From contig JAABPX010000021.1 in NCBI GenBank assembly GCA_011391745.1, positions 1 to 52,269 on the forward strand: 52,269 nucleotides of DNA, written 5' to 3'. A model generated the notes under the pieces. That model did not search any database and was not told the origin of the DNA. It saw nothing but the letters and a program-made list of their open reading frames with translations. Positions 24,302 through 32,617 of this stretch are shown one piece after another. Numbering within the stretch: position 1 is the first letter of the stretch; the number at the start of each line of letters is the position of its first letter. Made by a program: the position numbers and the translations under genes. This stretch comes from Comamonadaceae bacterium (lineage in GTDB: Bacteria; Pseudomonadota; Gammaproteobacteria; Burkholderiales; Burkholderiaceae_C).

Positions 24302-24323
24302 TAAACGTCCTTCAGGCCCCATC

Positions 24324-25250
24324 TCACCACCCCCCGGAGGCACCACCGCCCCCAAAATTGCCGCCACCGCCAGACGAGAACCCACCGCCACCCGAGCCGC
24401 CCCAGCCGCCGTGTGACCCACTGCCCCAGCCGCTTGAAGCGCCGGTGTCCCAGCCCCGCGCGGCGCGGCCACGCCGAACCGCACCGCTGGGCATCACCTG
24501 CATAAAAATGGCCACCACCAACGCCAGCAAGCCCGCCATCACACCGAGCCAAACCAAACCGGTCATGTTCCAAGCCAAGCCGCCCGACGCAACACCCGCG
24601 GCCAGTGAACCCCAGCGGTTGCCCAACATCTGGCGCAACACGGTGGCCACCACCGGCACCGCCACCAAAAGCAACACCGCCAAGTCCATCCAGTCGACAC
24701 CCGCCGCAGCACGCGGACTTGTGCTGGACGGCAAGGGCAGCGCCTCGCCCACGATGCGGGCCTGCAAATGCTCAAGCCCTGCGCGCAGGCCACCGGGCAC
24801 ATCGCCTTGGCGAAACGCGGGCGTGATCACGTCGTCGATGATGCGTTTGGCGGCCAAGTCGGGCACGGCACCTTCGAGCGCTTTGGCCGGCGCAATGCGC
24901 AGCCGCCGGTCGTTGAGCGCCACCACCAGCAACAAACCATCACCCACATCGGGGCGGCCAATCTGCCATGCATCGCCCAAGCGCTGTGTGTAATCGGCAA
25001 TGTCTTCGGGTGCGGTGCTGGGCACCAACACCACCACCATCTGGGTGCCGTGTTGCTGCTCAAAGGTCGTCAACTGCTGTTCCAGCGCAGCCACCTCGGC
25101 CTGGGCCAGCGTGCCGGTCTGGTCCATCACCCGCGCGGTGAGGGCGGGCACCGGCTGCAACGCTTGGGCCCACGCGCCGAGCCCCACACACACGCACCAA
25201 GCCAAACAGGCCCAGCGCGCCCAAGCCATGGCCCGCTGGGTGGCTGTCAC
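24324..25250 (-). CDS. YgcG-family TPM-domain membrane protein with Gly-rich tail
   Basis: A 308-residue protein. A signal peptide (about residues 1-28, ending GAWA) leads to a TPM domain: VMDQTGTLAQAEVAALEQQL, HGTQMVVVLVPSTAPEDIADY, DVGDGLLLVVALNDRRLRIA and AKRIIDDVITPAFRQGD. Two membrane spans follow (DLAVLLLVAVPVVATVL and LVWLGVMAGLLALVVAIFM). The tail is nearly all glycine and serine and ends SGGW, a hallmark of the YgcG family. The domain should face the periplasm. The start overlaps the lemA stop (ATGA), so the genes are coupled. Confidence 0.87.
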   Translation of the reverse strand: MTATQRAMAWARWACLAWCVCVGLGAWAQALQPVPALTARVMDQTGTLAQAEVAALEQQLTTFEQQHGTQMVVVLVPSTAPEDIADYTQRLGDAWQIGRPDVGDGLLLVVALNDRRLRIAPAKALEGAVPDLAAKRIIDDVITPAFRQGDVPGGLRAGLEHLQARIVGEALPLPSSTSPRAAAGVDWMDLAVLLLVAVPVVATVLRQMLGNRWGSLAAGVASGGLAWNMTGLVWLGVMAGLLALVVAIFMQVMPSGAVRRGRAARGWDTGASSGWGSGSHGGWGGSGGGGFSSGGGGNFGGGGASGGW

Positions 25251-25849
25251 TTGTTGAAGTCCACCGTGGGCGGTGCGCTGATGGCCGCCTCATTGGCCAC
25301 CGCGAAGTTGGCTTTGGGGCCATAACCAAACACCTTGGCCGTTAGATTGGTGGGAAAGCTCCGCGCCAGCACGTTGTATTCCTGCACCGCCCCGATGTAG
25401 CGGTTACGCGCCACGGCGATGCGGTTCTCGGTACCTTCGAGCTGCACACGCAAATCGGCAAACCCTTGGTTGGCCTTGAGGTTGGGGTACTGCTCTGACA
25501 CCACCATGAGCCGCGACAAGGCGCTGGACAGTTCGCCCTGCATGTTTTGGAACTGCTGCAGCGCCTGCGGGTTGTTCAGCACTTCGGGGGTGATTTGAAA
25601 ACTGGTGGCTTTGGACCGCGCTTCGATGACGCGGGTGAGCGTTTCCTGCTCAAAGTTGGCCTCGCCCTTCACGGTGGCCACGATGTTGGGCACCAAGTCG
25701 GCGCGGCGCTGGTATTGGTTAAGCACCTCGGACCAAGCCGAGCTGGTTTGCTCGTCCAAGCGCTGAAAGTCGTTGTAGCCGCAACCGCTGAGGGTGGACA
25801 ACACCGTAAACACCAAGCAAACACCGACGCGTCGAATCAATGGGGTCAT
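25247..25849 (-). CDS. lemA: LemA-family lipoprotein
   Basis: A 200-residue LemA-family protein. The first 20 residues are a lipoprotein signal with lipobox LSGC, placing the mature helical bundle on a membrane surface. The LemA core is clear: YNDFQRLDEQTSSAWSEVLN, YQRRADLVPNIVATVKG, FEQETLTRVIEARSKA, LVVSEQYPNLKAN-like and GTENRIAVARNRYIGAVQEYN, ending in the PTNLTAKVFGY block. The start at 25849 gives a normal lipoprotein signal; an upstream in-frame start adds ten odd residues. It is the first gene of the lemA-tpm-tpm unit, and aroG diverges from it. Confidence 0.88.
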   Translation of the reverse strand: MTPLIRRVGVCLVFTVLSTLSGCGYNDFQRLDEQTSSAWSEVLNQYQRRADLVPNIVATVKGEANFEQETLTRVIEARSKATSFQITPEVLNNPQALQQFQNMQGELSSALSRLMVVSEQYPNLKANQGFADLRVQLEGTENRIAVARNRYIGAVQEYNVLARSFPTNLTAKVFGYGPKANFAVANEAAISAPPTVDFNK

Positions 25850-25941
25850 AAAGTGGCAACCTGCTGTGAGTAAAAGCAAAAGCTTACCTCAAGTCCTGTG
25901 GTGACTTGTTCACCGCGCGTGTTGCGATAGCATCCTTAAGA

Positions 25942-27027
25942 ATGAACATCACCTCCACCCAAGACACCACCCGCATCGACGACGTTCGCATCGCTGCGGT
26001 TCGCCCCCTGCTCACGCCCGCTTTGTTGCAAGAGTGGCTGCCCGCGCAAGACGCGCACCTGGCGCTGGTGCGCGAGAGCCGCGCCGCGGTGGCGCGGGTG
26101 TTGGCCGGCCAAGACGACCGTTTGTTGGTGATCGTGGGGCCGTGCTCCATTCACGACCACGAGCAGGCCATGGCCTATGCGCGGTTGCTCAAGGTGCAGG
26201 CCGATGCGCTGGCCGACGATGTGTTGGTGGTGATGCGCGTGTATTTCGAGAAGCCGCGCACCACGGTGGGTTGGAAGGGTTACATCAACGACCCGCATTT
26301 GGACGGCAGCTTTGCCATCAACGAGGGTTTGGAAAAGGCCCGCGCTTTGTTGCTCGACGTGGTGGGCTTGGGCTTACCGGTGGGCACGGAGTTTTTGGAT
26401 TTGCTCAGCCCGCAGTTCATCAGCGACCTGGTGAGTTGGGGCGCCATTGGGGCGCGCACGACCGAGAGCCAAAGCCACCGCCAGCTCGCCAGCGGTTTGA
26501 GCTGCCCGGTGGGTTTTAAAAACGGCACGGACGGCAGCGTGAAAATCGCCGCCGATGCCGTGATGGCCGCCGCCGCGCCGCACGCCTTCATGGGCATGAC
26601 CAAGATGGGCCAAGCGGCGATTTTTGAAACGCGCGGTAACCCGGACTGCCACCTGATTTTGCGCGGCGGCAAGCAGCCCAATTACAGCGCGGCCGATGTG
26701 CAAGCGGCGTGTGATGTGTTGCGCGGCGCGGGCCTGCGCGAGGCGGTGATGGTGGACGTGTCACACGCCAACAGCAGCAAGCAGCACCGCAAACAAATCG
26801 AGGTGGCACAAGACGTGGCGGTTCAGGTGGCGGGGGGCGATGCGCGCATCATTGGCTTGATGATCGAGAGCCACTTGAACGAAGGTCGTCAAGACATCGT
26901 GGCGGGGCAGGCGTTGGCGCGGGGGGTGAGTGTGACGGATGCCTGCATCGGCTTTGAGCAGACGGTGCCGGTGTTGGAGGCTTTGGCCGCGGCCGTCAGG
27001 ACGCGGCGCGCGGCTCACCGGGCTTGA
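25942..27027 (+). CDS. aroG: 3-deoxy-7-phosphoheptulonate (DAHP) synthase, class I
   Basis: A 361-residue cytosolic enzyme joining phosphoenolpyruvate and erythrose-4-phosphate, the first step of aromatic amino acid synthesis. It follows the AroF/G/H family: VGPCSIHD (66-73), MRVYFEKPRTTVGWKGYINDP, INEGLEKARALLLDV, GTEFLDLLSPQFISDLVSWGAIGARTTESQSHR, GFKNGTDGS and VSHANSSKQHRKQ, with metal ligands in the GPCSI, SH and late ESHLNEG blocks. Which amino acid inhibits it cannot be judged by eye. The start at 25942 gives the family N-terminus. It converges on infA. Confidence 0.93.
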   Translation: MNITSTQDTTRIDDVRIAAVRPLLTPALLQEWLPAQDAHLALVRESRAAVARVLAGQDDRLLVIVGPCSIHDHEQAMAYARLLKVQADALADDVLVVMRVYFEKPRTTVGWKGYINDPHLDGSFAINEGLEKARALLLDVVGLGLPVGTEFLDLLSPQFISDLVSWGAIGARTTESQSHRQLASGLSCPVGFKNGTDGSVKIAADAVMAAAAPHAFMGMTKMGQAAIFETRGNPDCHLILRGGKQPNYSAADVQAACDVLRGAGLREAVMVDVSHANSSKQHRKQIEVAQDVAVQVAGGDARIIGLMIESHLNEGRQDIVAGQALARGVSVTDACIGFEQTVPVLEALAAAVRTRRAAHRA

Positions 27028-27045
27028 ACCACGGCGCTGGAAAAA

Positions 27046-27309
27046 TCAGCGCGGTGTTTTGGGGGTGCGAGGCGCCATGGGCGCGCGGCCTTCAATGTGG
27101 CGAAAGTTGATGCGGCCTTTGGTCAGGTCGTAAGGGGACAACTCCAGCGACACACGGTCGCCAGCCAAAATGCGGATGTGGTTCTTGCGCATCTTGCCTG
27201 CGGAATACGCGATCAGTTGGTGACCGTTGTCCAGCGTCACGCGAAAACGCGTGTCGGGCAAGACTTCGTCCACCACACCCATCATGTCAATCAGTTCTTC
27301 TTTGGCCAT
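27046..27309 (-). CDS. infA: Translation initiation factor IF-1, extended form
   Basis: An 87-residue OB-fold protein that occupies the ribosomal A site during initiation. The IF-1 core is complete ([54 protein letters not shown]). A tail of about 15 residues rich in Pro, Arg and Thr extends beyond the usual 72. Many Burkholderiales carry a second, tailed IF-1 of this kind in addition to the one in the ribosomal protein operon. AGGAG about seven bases before 27309 sets the start. It follows minE with a gap of about 50 bp. Confidence 0.93.
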   Translation of the reverse strand: MAKEELIDMMGVVDEVLPDTRFRVTLDNGHQLIAYSAGKMRKNHIRILAGDRVSLELSPYDLTKGRINFRHIEGRAPMAPRTPKTPR

Positions 27310-27360
27310 GCATTGGCTCCTATCTTTCGACAACCTGCGAATATACCACCCGGGTTGACA

Positions 27361-27621
27361 TCACTTCTGGTCGGGCAACTCGATCTTGACCTCCAGCACC
27401 TCCAGGTTGTCGCGCCGATCGAGCTGGACCTTGATGTCGTCGGGGTTGATTTGGATGTACTTGCTGATGACGGCCAACAATTCGCGTTGCAAGGCGGGCA
27501 GGTAGTCCGGTTGGGCGGCGTTGCGCCCGTTGCGCTCGTGCGCCAAGATGATTTGCAGCCGTTCTTTGGCCACGCTGGCGGTTTTTTGTTTCTCGCCAAG
27601 AAGGAATGACAGAAAGTCCAT
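27361..27621 (-). CDS. minE: Cell division topological specificity factor MinE
   Basis: An 86-residue protein that stimulates MinD ATPase and drives pole-to-pole oscillation. The N-terminal membrane-targeting helix (MDFLSFLLG) and MinD-contact segment ([16 protein letters not shown]) are present. The dimerisation half follows with [19 protein letters not shown] and [13 protein letters not shown]. It starts four bases after the minD stop in a minC-minD-minE operon read leftward. Confidence 0.95.
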   Translation of the reverse strand: MDFLSFLLGEKQKTASVAKERLQIILAHERNGRNAAQPDYLPALQRELLAVISKYIQINPDDIKVQLDRRDNLEVLEVKIELPDQK

Positions 27622-27625
27622 CGCT

Positions 27626-28441
27626 TTATTTCTTTCCGAACAGGCGCTTTAAAAAACCGGCTTTTTCGGGCTCCACAAAACGCAAGGGTTTGTCTTCACC
27701 CAAGAAGCGGTCAATGACGTCTTTGTAGGCTTCGGACACATCGGTGCCACTCAAATGCACCACCGGTGTGCCTTGGTTGGACGCGGTCAACACGCTTTCG
27801 CTTTCGGGAATGACGCCAATGAGTTGAATGCGCAAGATGTCTTGAATGTCTTCAAGGGCCAGCATCTGCCCGTCGGCCACGCGGGTGGGGTTGTAACGGG
27901 TGATGAGCAGGTGCTCTTTGATGGGCTCTTGGCTTTCAATGGCGCGTTTGGTTTTGCTGCCCAGCATGCCCAAGATGCGGTCGGAGTCGCGCACGCTGGA
28001 GACTTCGGGGTTGGTCACCACCAAGGCCTCGTCGGCAAAGTGCATGGCCATGAGCGCGCCGGTTTCGATGCCTGCAGGGGAATCGCAGACGATGTATTCA
28101 AAACCCATGGCTGAGAGGTCTTTGAGCACTTTTTCAACACCGGCCAGGGTCAGGGCGTCTTTGTCGCGGGTTTGGCTGGCGGCCAACACAAACAGGTTAT
28201 CGCACTGCTTGTCTTTAATCAGGGCTTGGTTGAGGTTGGCTTCGCCTTGGATGACGTTGATAAAGTCGTACACCACGCGCCGCTCACAGCCCATGATCAG
28301 GTCGAGGTTGCGCAAACCCACGTCAAAGTCGATGACAACGGTTTTGAACCCACGCAAGGCCAAGCCGGTGGAAAAACTGGCGCTGGTGGTGGTTTTGCCA
28401 ACACCGCCTTTGCCAGAGGTGACAACAACTATTTTGGTCAT
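27626..28441 (-). CDS. minD: Septum site-determining ATPase MinD
   Basis: A 271-residue deviant-Walker ATPase that binds the inner membrane when ATP-loaded and recruits MinC. The P-loop is [14 protein letters not shown] with the signature lysine near residue 11. Switch regions are [20 protein letters not shown] and [14 protein letters not shown]. The C-terminal amphipathic membrane helix ([13 protein letters not shown]) is intact. It lies 18 bases after minC and four before minE. Confidence 0.96.
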   Translation of the reverse strand: MTKIVVVTSGKGGVGKTTTSASFSTGLALRGFKTVVIDFDVGLRNLDLIMGCERRVVYDFINVIQGEANLNQALIKDKQCDNLFVLAASQTRDKDALTLAGVEKVLKDLSAMGFEYIVCDSPAGIETGALMAMHFADEALVVTNPEVSSVRDSDRILGMLGSKTKRAIESQEPIKEHLLITRYNPTRVADGQMLALEDIQDILRIQLIGVIPESESVLTASNQGTPVVHLSGTDVSEAYKDVIDRFLGEDKPLRFVEPEKAGFLKRLFGKK

Positions 28442-28459
28442 GGTGCAGCGGGTCTTTCT

Positions 28460-29176
28460 TCAGGGGTTCAAAGGTTCAATGATGAGTTTGTCTTGGCCGT
28501 TGCTGGCCGATTGCAAGCGCACTTGGGCGGCTTTGCCGTGAACGGCGGCGGGCAAATCATTTTCACTGGTTCGGTAGACACCGGCAATCGACAAGAGTTG
28601 CGCTTCCATCGACAAAGTCATGATGCGGGCCTCGGTGTTGCCACGAGCACCCGCCATGGCCTTGCCCCGCAGCGGGGCGTACACATGAATATGCCCATCG
28701 GCGATCACTTCGGCGCCGGGGTTGACCATCGCCATGACGATCAGGTCGCGACCACGGGCATACACCTGTTGTCCCGAGCGCAAGGGTTTGTCGATCACCA
28801 AGGCAGCGGTGACCGGCGTTGGGGTTTGCGCAGGGCGCTCAATGAGGGTGTCGTTGGCCAGCACCAAACCCGCGGCTTGGGCTTGTGCGGTGTGTGTCTC
28901 ATTACCGCCACGCACGGCCATGGGCCACAGGCCAAATGAGCGCAAGGCGGTGAGCAAGGCCACAAAATCCAATGGCTTGGGGTTTTCGCTGATTGGCGAC
29001 AAGTCAATGAGCAGCGGATCGTTGTCAAAAAACGCCGACGCACCACCATACCGCTGGTGCAACTCTTGCGTCAACTGCAGCACATCGGTGGATTTGAGCC
29101 ACAGCGCTACCAAGGGCAATTCAGCACTTTTGATTTCAAACGTGACGGGGGCTTTTGCGGACAGGGCAACTGACAT
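28460..29176 (-). CDS. minC: Septum site-determining protein MinC
   Basis: A 238-residue FtsZ-assembly inhibitor. The N-terminal domain (FEIKSAELPLVALWLKSTDV, FFDNDPLLIDLSP) binds FtsZ. A variable linker (AQTPTPVTAALV) leads to the C-terminal beta-helix that binds MinD: LRSGQQVYARGRDLIVMAMV, NPGAEVIADGHIHVYAPLRG and ARGNTEARIMTLSMEAQLLSIAG. The ATG at 29176 is chosen; the frame runs upstream to a TTG at 29200 without support. It is the first gene of minCDE, and its upstream region is the DnaA-box cluster. Confidence 0.95.
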   Translation of the reverse strand: MSVALSAKAPVTFEIKSAELPLVALWLKSTDVLQLTQELHQRYGGASAFFDNDPLLIDLSPISENPKPLDFVALLTALRSFGLWPMAVRGGNETHTAQAQAAGLVLANDTLIERPAQTPTPVTAALVIDKPLRSGQQVYARGRDLIVMAMVNPGAEVIADGHIHVYAPLRGKAMAGARGNTEARIMTLSMEAQLLSIAGVYRTSENDLPAAVHGKAAQVRLQSASNGQDKLIIEPLNP

Positions 29177-29218
29177 GGGTCGGTTCAAATGGGTTGCCAA
29201 ATCTTAACTGCAAAAAGC

Positions 29219-29430
29219 TGTGAATAATCTTGGCATAACGGGGTACTTATCCACAGATTAATGGTCTTGCTCCAAGTTATCCACTTTGCGCGGCCAAGCT
29301 CGTGGATGTGTTTGCACAGCGTTGAGACTTGCCTAAGTGCTTGCTGCGACAAAGCAAAAATGGCTTATCCACAGAAATGGTCGGCCTTCTACTACTGCTA
29401 CTAATTTAAATAAAAGAAATAAGAAGAAAC
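29219..29430. other. Candidate replication origin (oriC): DnaA boxes, GC block, DnaA-trio-like triplets, A/T tract
   Basis: The 332-bp gap between minC and speB holds no gene. DnaA boxes: TTATTCACA on the minus strand (29219-29227), TTATCCACA (29247-29255), TTATCCACT (29277-29285) and TTATCCACA (29365-29373). After the last box come CGGCC at 29382-29386, five triplets CTA-CTA-CTG-CTA-CTA at 29389-29403, and a 25-base A/T tract at 29403-29427. Box, GC block, DnaA-trio and melting tract in this order is the basal unwinding system described for bacterial origins. minCDE-infA run left and speB to parB run right from it, and parA, parB and parS lie within 18 kb. dnaA is not in the window, so a DnaA-titrating or regulatory cluster remains possible. 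Confidence 0.65.
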
Positions 29431-29508
29431 CAACGCGGTACATTGTGAGCCGTGGTTGAGCGTTTGAGTGTGTTGCCCACCATGACGGAAATGAAATAGG
29501 AACAGAGC

Positions 29509-30435
29509 ATGGGACATTTTGCTTTTGCCAACAATACGAACCGATTCATGGGTGCAGCGCCTTTGAGCGATCAGGCGTTTGCCGTGTGTGGTGTGCCTTA
29601 CGATGGCGTGGTGACCAACCGGCCCGGTGCGCGGTTTGGTCCTCAGGCGATTCGCGCATCGAGCCTGATGCTGTGTGACGCCATTCACCCCGTCTTTGAT
29701 GTCTCACCCATAGACCATTTGGGCGATGCCTTGGACATGGCTTTACCCAATGCCTCACCACTGCCCGTGGTCCGAGAAGCGATTGAGCGCCAAGCGGCGG
29801 TATTGATGGACCGCCACCATTGTGTGTTTTTGGGTGGTGATCATTCGGTGACCTTGTCGCTCTTGCGCGTTGCACGGGCGCGGTGGGGTCAAGCCTTGGG
29901 TTTGGTGCATTTTGATGCGCATTGCGACACTTGGAAAGACCATTTTGGTGAACCTTCCGGGCACGGTACTTGGACGTATGAGGCCATTCAAGAAGGTTTG
30001 GTGAGCCCTGCGCACACGGTGCAAATTGGCATTCGTTCCAGCGGTGATCGTGCCGCTCGTGAGTACGTTGCGGACCAAGGCGGGGAGATTTTCACCGCCC
30101 GCGCTTTGCGTGGTCGCGACGGGGTGGGCTTGGCTTCGGTGGTGGCGGCGATTCGTCGGCGCATGGGCGAGCGGCCTTGTTACCTGTCTTTAGACATCGA
30201 TTGTTTGGATCCGGCTTTTGCGCCGGGTACCGGCACACCAGAACCGGGCGGCATGACCAGTTCACAGGTGTTGACCTTGTTGGAAGAACTGCAGCCCATG
30301 AATTGGGTGGGCATGGATTGTGTGGAGGTGGCGCCCGCTTACGACCACGCCGAACTCACCAGTAACGCTGCAGCCACGTTTGTGTGGACCTACCTGAGTG
30401 GCGAAGTGGCCAAACGTCAAGGGGTGGGTGCATGA
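29509..30435 (+). CDS. speB: Agmatinase (ureohydrolase family)
   Basis: A 308-residue binuclear manganese enzyme splitting agmatine into putrescine and urea. Metal ligands are H112 (GGDHS), D136, H138 and D140 (FDAHCD) and D229/D231 (LDIDCLDPAFAPGTG). The PEPGG segment after the last block suits agmatinase or guanidinobutyrase; the putrescine-degrading neighbours favour agmatinase. AGGA with a seven-base gap supports the ATG at 29509. It opens the rightward polyamine cluster directly beside the candidate origin, and its stop overlaps the next start. Confidence 0.88.
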   Translation: MGHFAFANNTNRFMGAAPLSDQAFAVCGVPYDGVVTNRPGARFGPQAIRASSLMLCDAIHPVFDVSPIDHLGDALDMALPNASPLPVVREAIERQAAVLMDRHHCVFLGGDHSVTLSLLRVARARWGQALGLVHFDAHCDTWKDHFGEPSGHGTWTYEAIQEGLVSPAHTVQIGIRSSGDRAAREYVADQGGEIFTARALRGRDGVGLASVVAAIRRRMGERPCYLSLDIDCLDPAFAPGTGTPEPGGMTSSQVLTLLEELQPMNWVGMDCVEVAPAYDHAELTSNAAATFVWTYLSGEVAKRQGVGA

Positions 30436-31751
30436 TGTTTGGTGCGGCCAATTTGCTGCGCAGCGACACACAGCTCAACCAACGCAGTTACTACGAAGCC
30501 AGTGTTCAACGCCCGCCACCTCAGGCACCGCTGCAAGAAGCGTTGCAAGCCGATGTGGTGGTAATTGGTGCAGGCTTTGCGGGCTTGTCTGCTGCGCTTG
30601 ATTTGGCGCAGAAGGGTTTGGATGTGGTGGTGCTTGAAGCCGATCGTGTGGGCTCGGGCGCCAGTGGGCGCAATGGCGGACAAGCGATTGTGGGCTTTGC
30701 CAGTGGTCAAGGTCCGTTTGAAGCACAACTCGGGGCAGGGGACGCACAACGCGCGTGGGACCTGTCGGTACAAGCCGTCGATTTGTTGCAAGAACGCATG
30801 CGTGAACACCAGATTGACGGTGATTGGGTTTCGGGTTACTTGTACGTGGCCGACGGTTCAAAAAAAGTGCCTGCTTTGCGGGCTGAAGCCGAGTTTTTGC
30901 AGTCTCAAGGCATTGCGGTGGACTGGGCGGAAGGCGACGATGTGCAGCGTCACATTCGCAGCCCACGCTACCGTGCATCCGTGCGTGAATCGCGTTCAGG
31001 GCACTTGCATCCGTTGAAGTACGCGCTCGGCCTGGCGCGTGCTGCGCAGGCCGCGGGCGTGCGTTTGTTTGAAGGTTCTGCGGTGACGGCGCTTGACCGT
31101 GGCGCTGTGGTTTGCGCACACACCGCACAGGGGCAGGTGCGGGCCAGGTTTGCGGTGTTGGCGGGCAATTGTTTGTTGCCTGTGCACGGCCCGGCCGTGG
31201 CACCCGAGATCGCGCCGCGCATCATGCCGGTGGGCACATACATGGTCGCCACGCCACCCTTGGAGCCCGACTTGTGTGAGCGTTTGATCCCAAGCAACGC
31301 TGCGGTGTGTGACAACAATTTTGTGTTGGATTACTTCCGCTTCAGCGCCGATCACCGCATGCTGTTTGGTGGCCGCGTGAGCTACACCACCATGACGCCG
31401 CCTGGCCTGTCGGCTTTGATGCAACGGCGCATGGCGCAGGTGTTCCCCGATCTGGCGGATGTGCCAGTGGCGTTTACCTGGGGCGGTTTTGTGGACATCA
31501 GCATGAACCGCGCCCCGGACTTTGGTCGTTTGGGCAGCAATGTGTATTACCTTCAAGGTTTCAGCGGGCATGGCGTGGCCCTGACGGGCATGGCGGGGCG
31601 ATTGGTGGCCGAAGCCATCACCGCGCAGGATGGCCGCTTTGATGTTTTTGCCCGATTGAAACACCACCGTTTTCCTGGCGGCCCGCTGTTGCGCACACCG
31701 ACACTGGCTTTGGGCATGCTGTGGCACCGCATGCGAGACGTCTTGTTTTGA
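30432..31751 (+). CDS. puuB: Gamma-glutamylputrescine oxidase-like FAD oxidoreductase
   Basis: A 439-residue DAO-fold flavoprotein. The N-terminal dinucleotide-binding motif is VVVIGAGFAGLSAALDLAQKG followed by VLEADRVGSGASGRNGGQ, and the C-terminal FAD contact is YYLQGFSGHGVALTGMAGRLVAEA. PuuB oxidises gamma-glutamylputrescine to the aldehyde with H2O2 release. The start overlaps the speB stop (ATGA). Gene order with puuD, puuA and puuC supports the assignment over other amine oxidases of the fold. The last 45 residues extend slightly beyond the core. Confidence 0.87.
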   Translation: MMFGAANLLRSDTQLNQRSYYEASVQRPPPQAPLQEALQADVVVIGAGFAGLSAALDLAQKGLDVVVLEADRVGSGASGRNGGQAIVGFASGQGPFEAQLGAGDAQRAWDLSVQAVDLLQERMREHQIDGDWVSGYLYVADGSKKVPALRAEAEFLQSQGIAVDWAEGDDVQRHIRSPRYRASVRESRSGHLHPLKYALGLARAAQAAGVRLFEGSAVTALDRGAVVCAHTAQGQVRARFAVLAGNCLLPVHGPAVAPEIAPRIMPVGTYMVATPPLEPDLCERLIPSNAAVCDNNFVLDYFRFSADHRMLFGGRVSYTTMTPPGLSALMQRRMAQVFPDLADVPVAFTWGGFVDISMNRAPDFGRLGSNVYYLQGFSGHGVALTGMAGRLVAEAITAQDGRFDVFARLKHHRFPGGPLLRTPTLALGMLWHRMRDVLF

Positions 31752-31814
31752 ATTTGATCAAATCTGTGCTTCAATGAACCCCAAACAACAACACACCGCT
31801 TCGGAGAAATTCCC

Positions 31815-32591
31815 ATGAACAAACCAGCTTGTTTGGTTTGGTTACCCGCCGATCACCGTTTGATGGGCGACCACGGACACCAGATGCCGTGGTTGGTGTT
31901 GGGCGACAAATACGCCCGAGCCGCGAAGGTCGGCGCACACGCCCAGCCCGTTGTGTTTCCTTTGGCCAATGCCGAACAGGTGCCCGAGTTGTTGCCAATG
32001 GTCGATGGCGTGATGTTGACCGGTTCAGCCTCCAATGTGCACCCTTCGCATTTTGATGAAGACGTGGCGGACCCGTCGCTGCCTCTGGACGCCGAACGCG
32101 ATCAACTCACCCTGGCCTTGATCCGCGCTTGTGTCTCAGCAGGTGTGCCCTTGTTGGGCATTTGTCGGGGGTACCAAGAAATCAACGTGGCCATGGGCGG
32201 TTCTTTGCACCAACGCGTGCACGCCGTGCCTGGAATGAACGACCACCGCGAGCCCAAGGGTGTACCGCCGGATCAACAATACGCACCCAGCCACCCGGTG
32301 CGTTTGGTCGAGGGCAGTGATTTGCACCATTGGGCTGGCAGCACCGAGGTGATGGTGAACTCCTTGCATGGCCAAGGCGTTAACCGCTTGGCCCCCGGCT
32401 TGCGCGCCACCGCGTACGCGCCCGATGGTTTGGTGGAAGCGTTTACGGTAGAAGGCGCAAGGGCGTTTGCTCATGCGGTGCAGTGGCACCCTGAGTGGCG
32501 CTGCTGGGAAACGCCGTTCTACGCCAACATATTCAAAGCCTTTGGACAAGCCTGCGAGGCCCGCCAACGCCAACGTTTGGCCTTGGTTTAA
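31815..32591 (+). CDS. puuD: Gamma-glutamyl-GABA hydrolase
   Basis: A 258-residue class I glutamine-amidotransferase-like hydrolase that frees GABA from gamma-glutamyl-GABA. The nucleophile C117 lies in LLGICRGYQEINVAMGGSL, and the His-Glu pair is in HAVQWHPEW. GVMLTGSASNVHP is the family glycine loop. It starts 63 bp after puuB with GGAGAA before the ATG. The puuA start lies 26 bp beyond its stop. Confidence 0.9.
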   Translation: MNKPACLVWLPADHRLMGDHGHQMPWLVLGDKYARAAKVGAHAQPVVFPLANAEQVPELLPMVDGVMLTGSASNVHPSHFDEDVADPSLPLDAERDQLTLALIRACVSAGVPLLGICRGYQEINVAMGGSLHQRVHAVPGMNDHREPKGVPPDQQYAPSHPVRLVEGSDLHHWAGSTEVMVNSLHGQGVNRLAPGLRATAYAPDGLVEAFTVEGARAFAHAVQWHPEWRCWETPFYANIFKAFGQACEARQRQRLALV

Positions 32592-32617
32592 CCGATTCAC
32601 GACACAGGAGATGGCAC

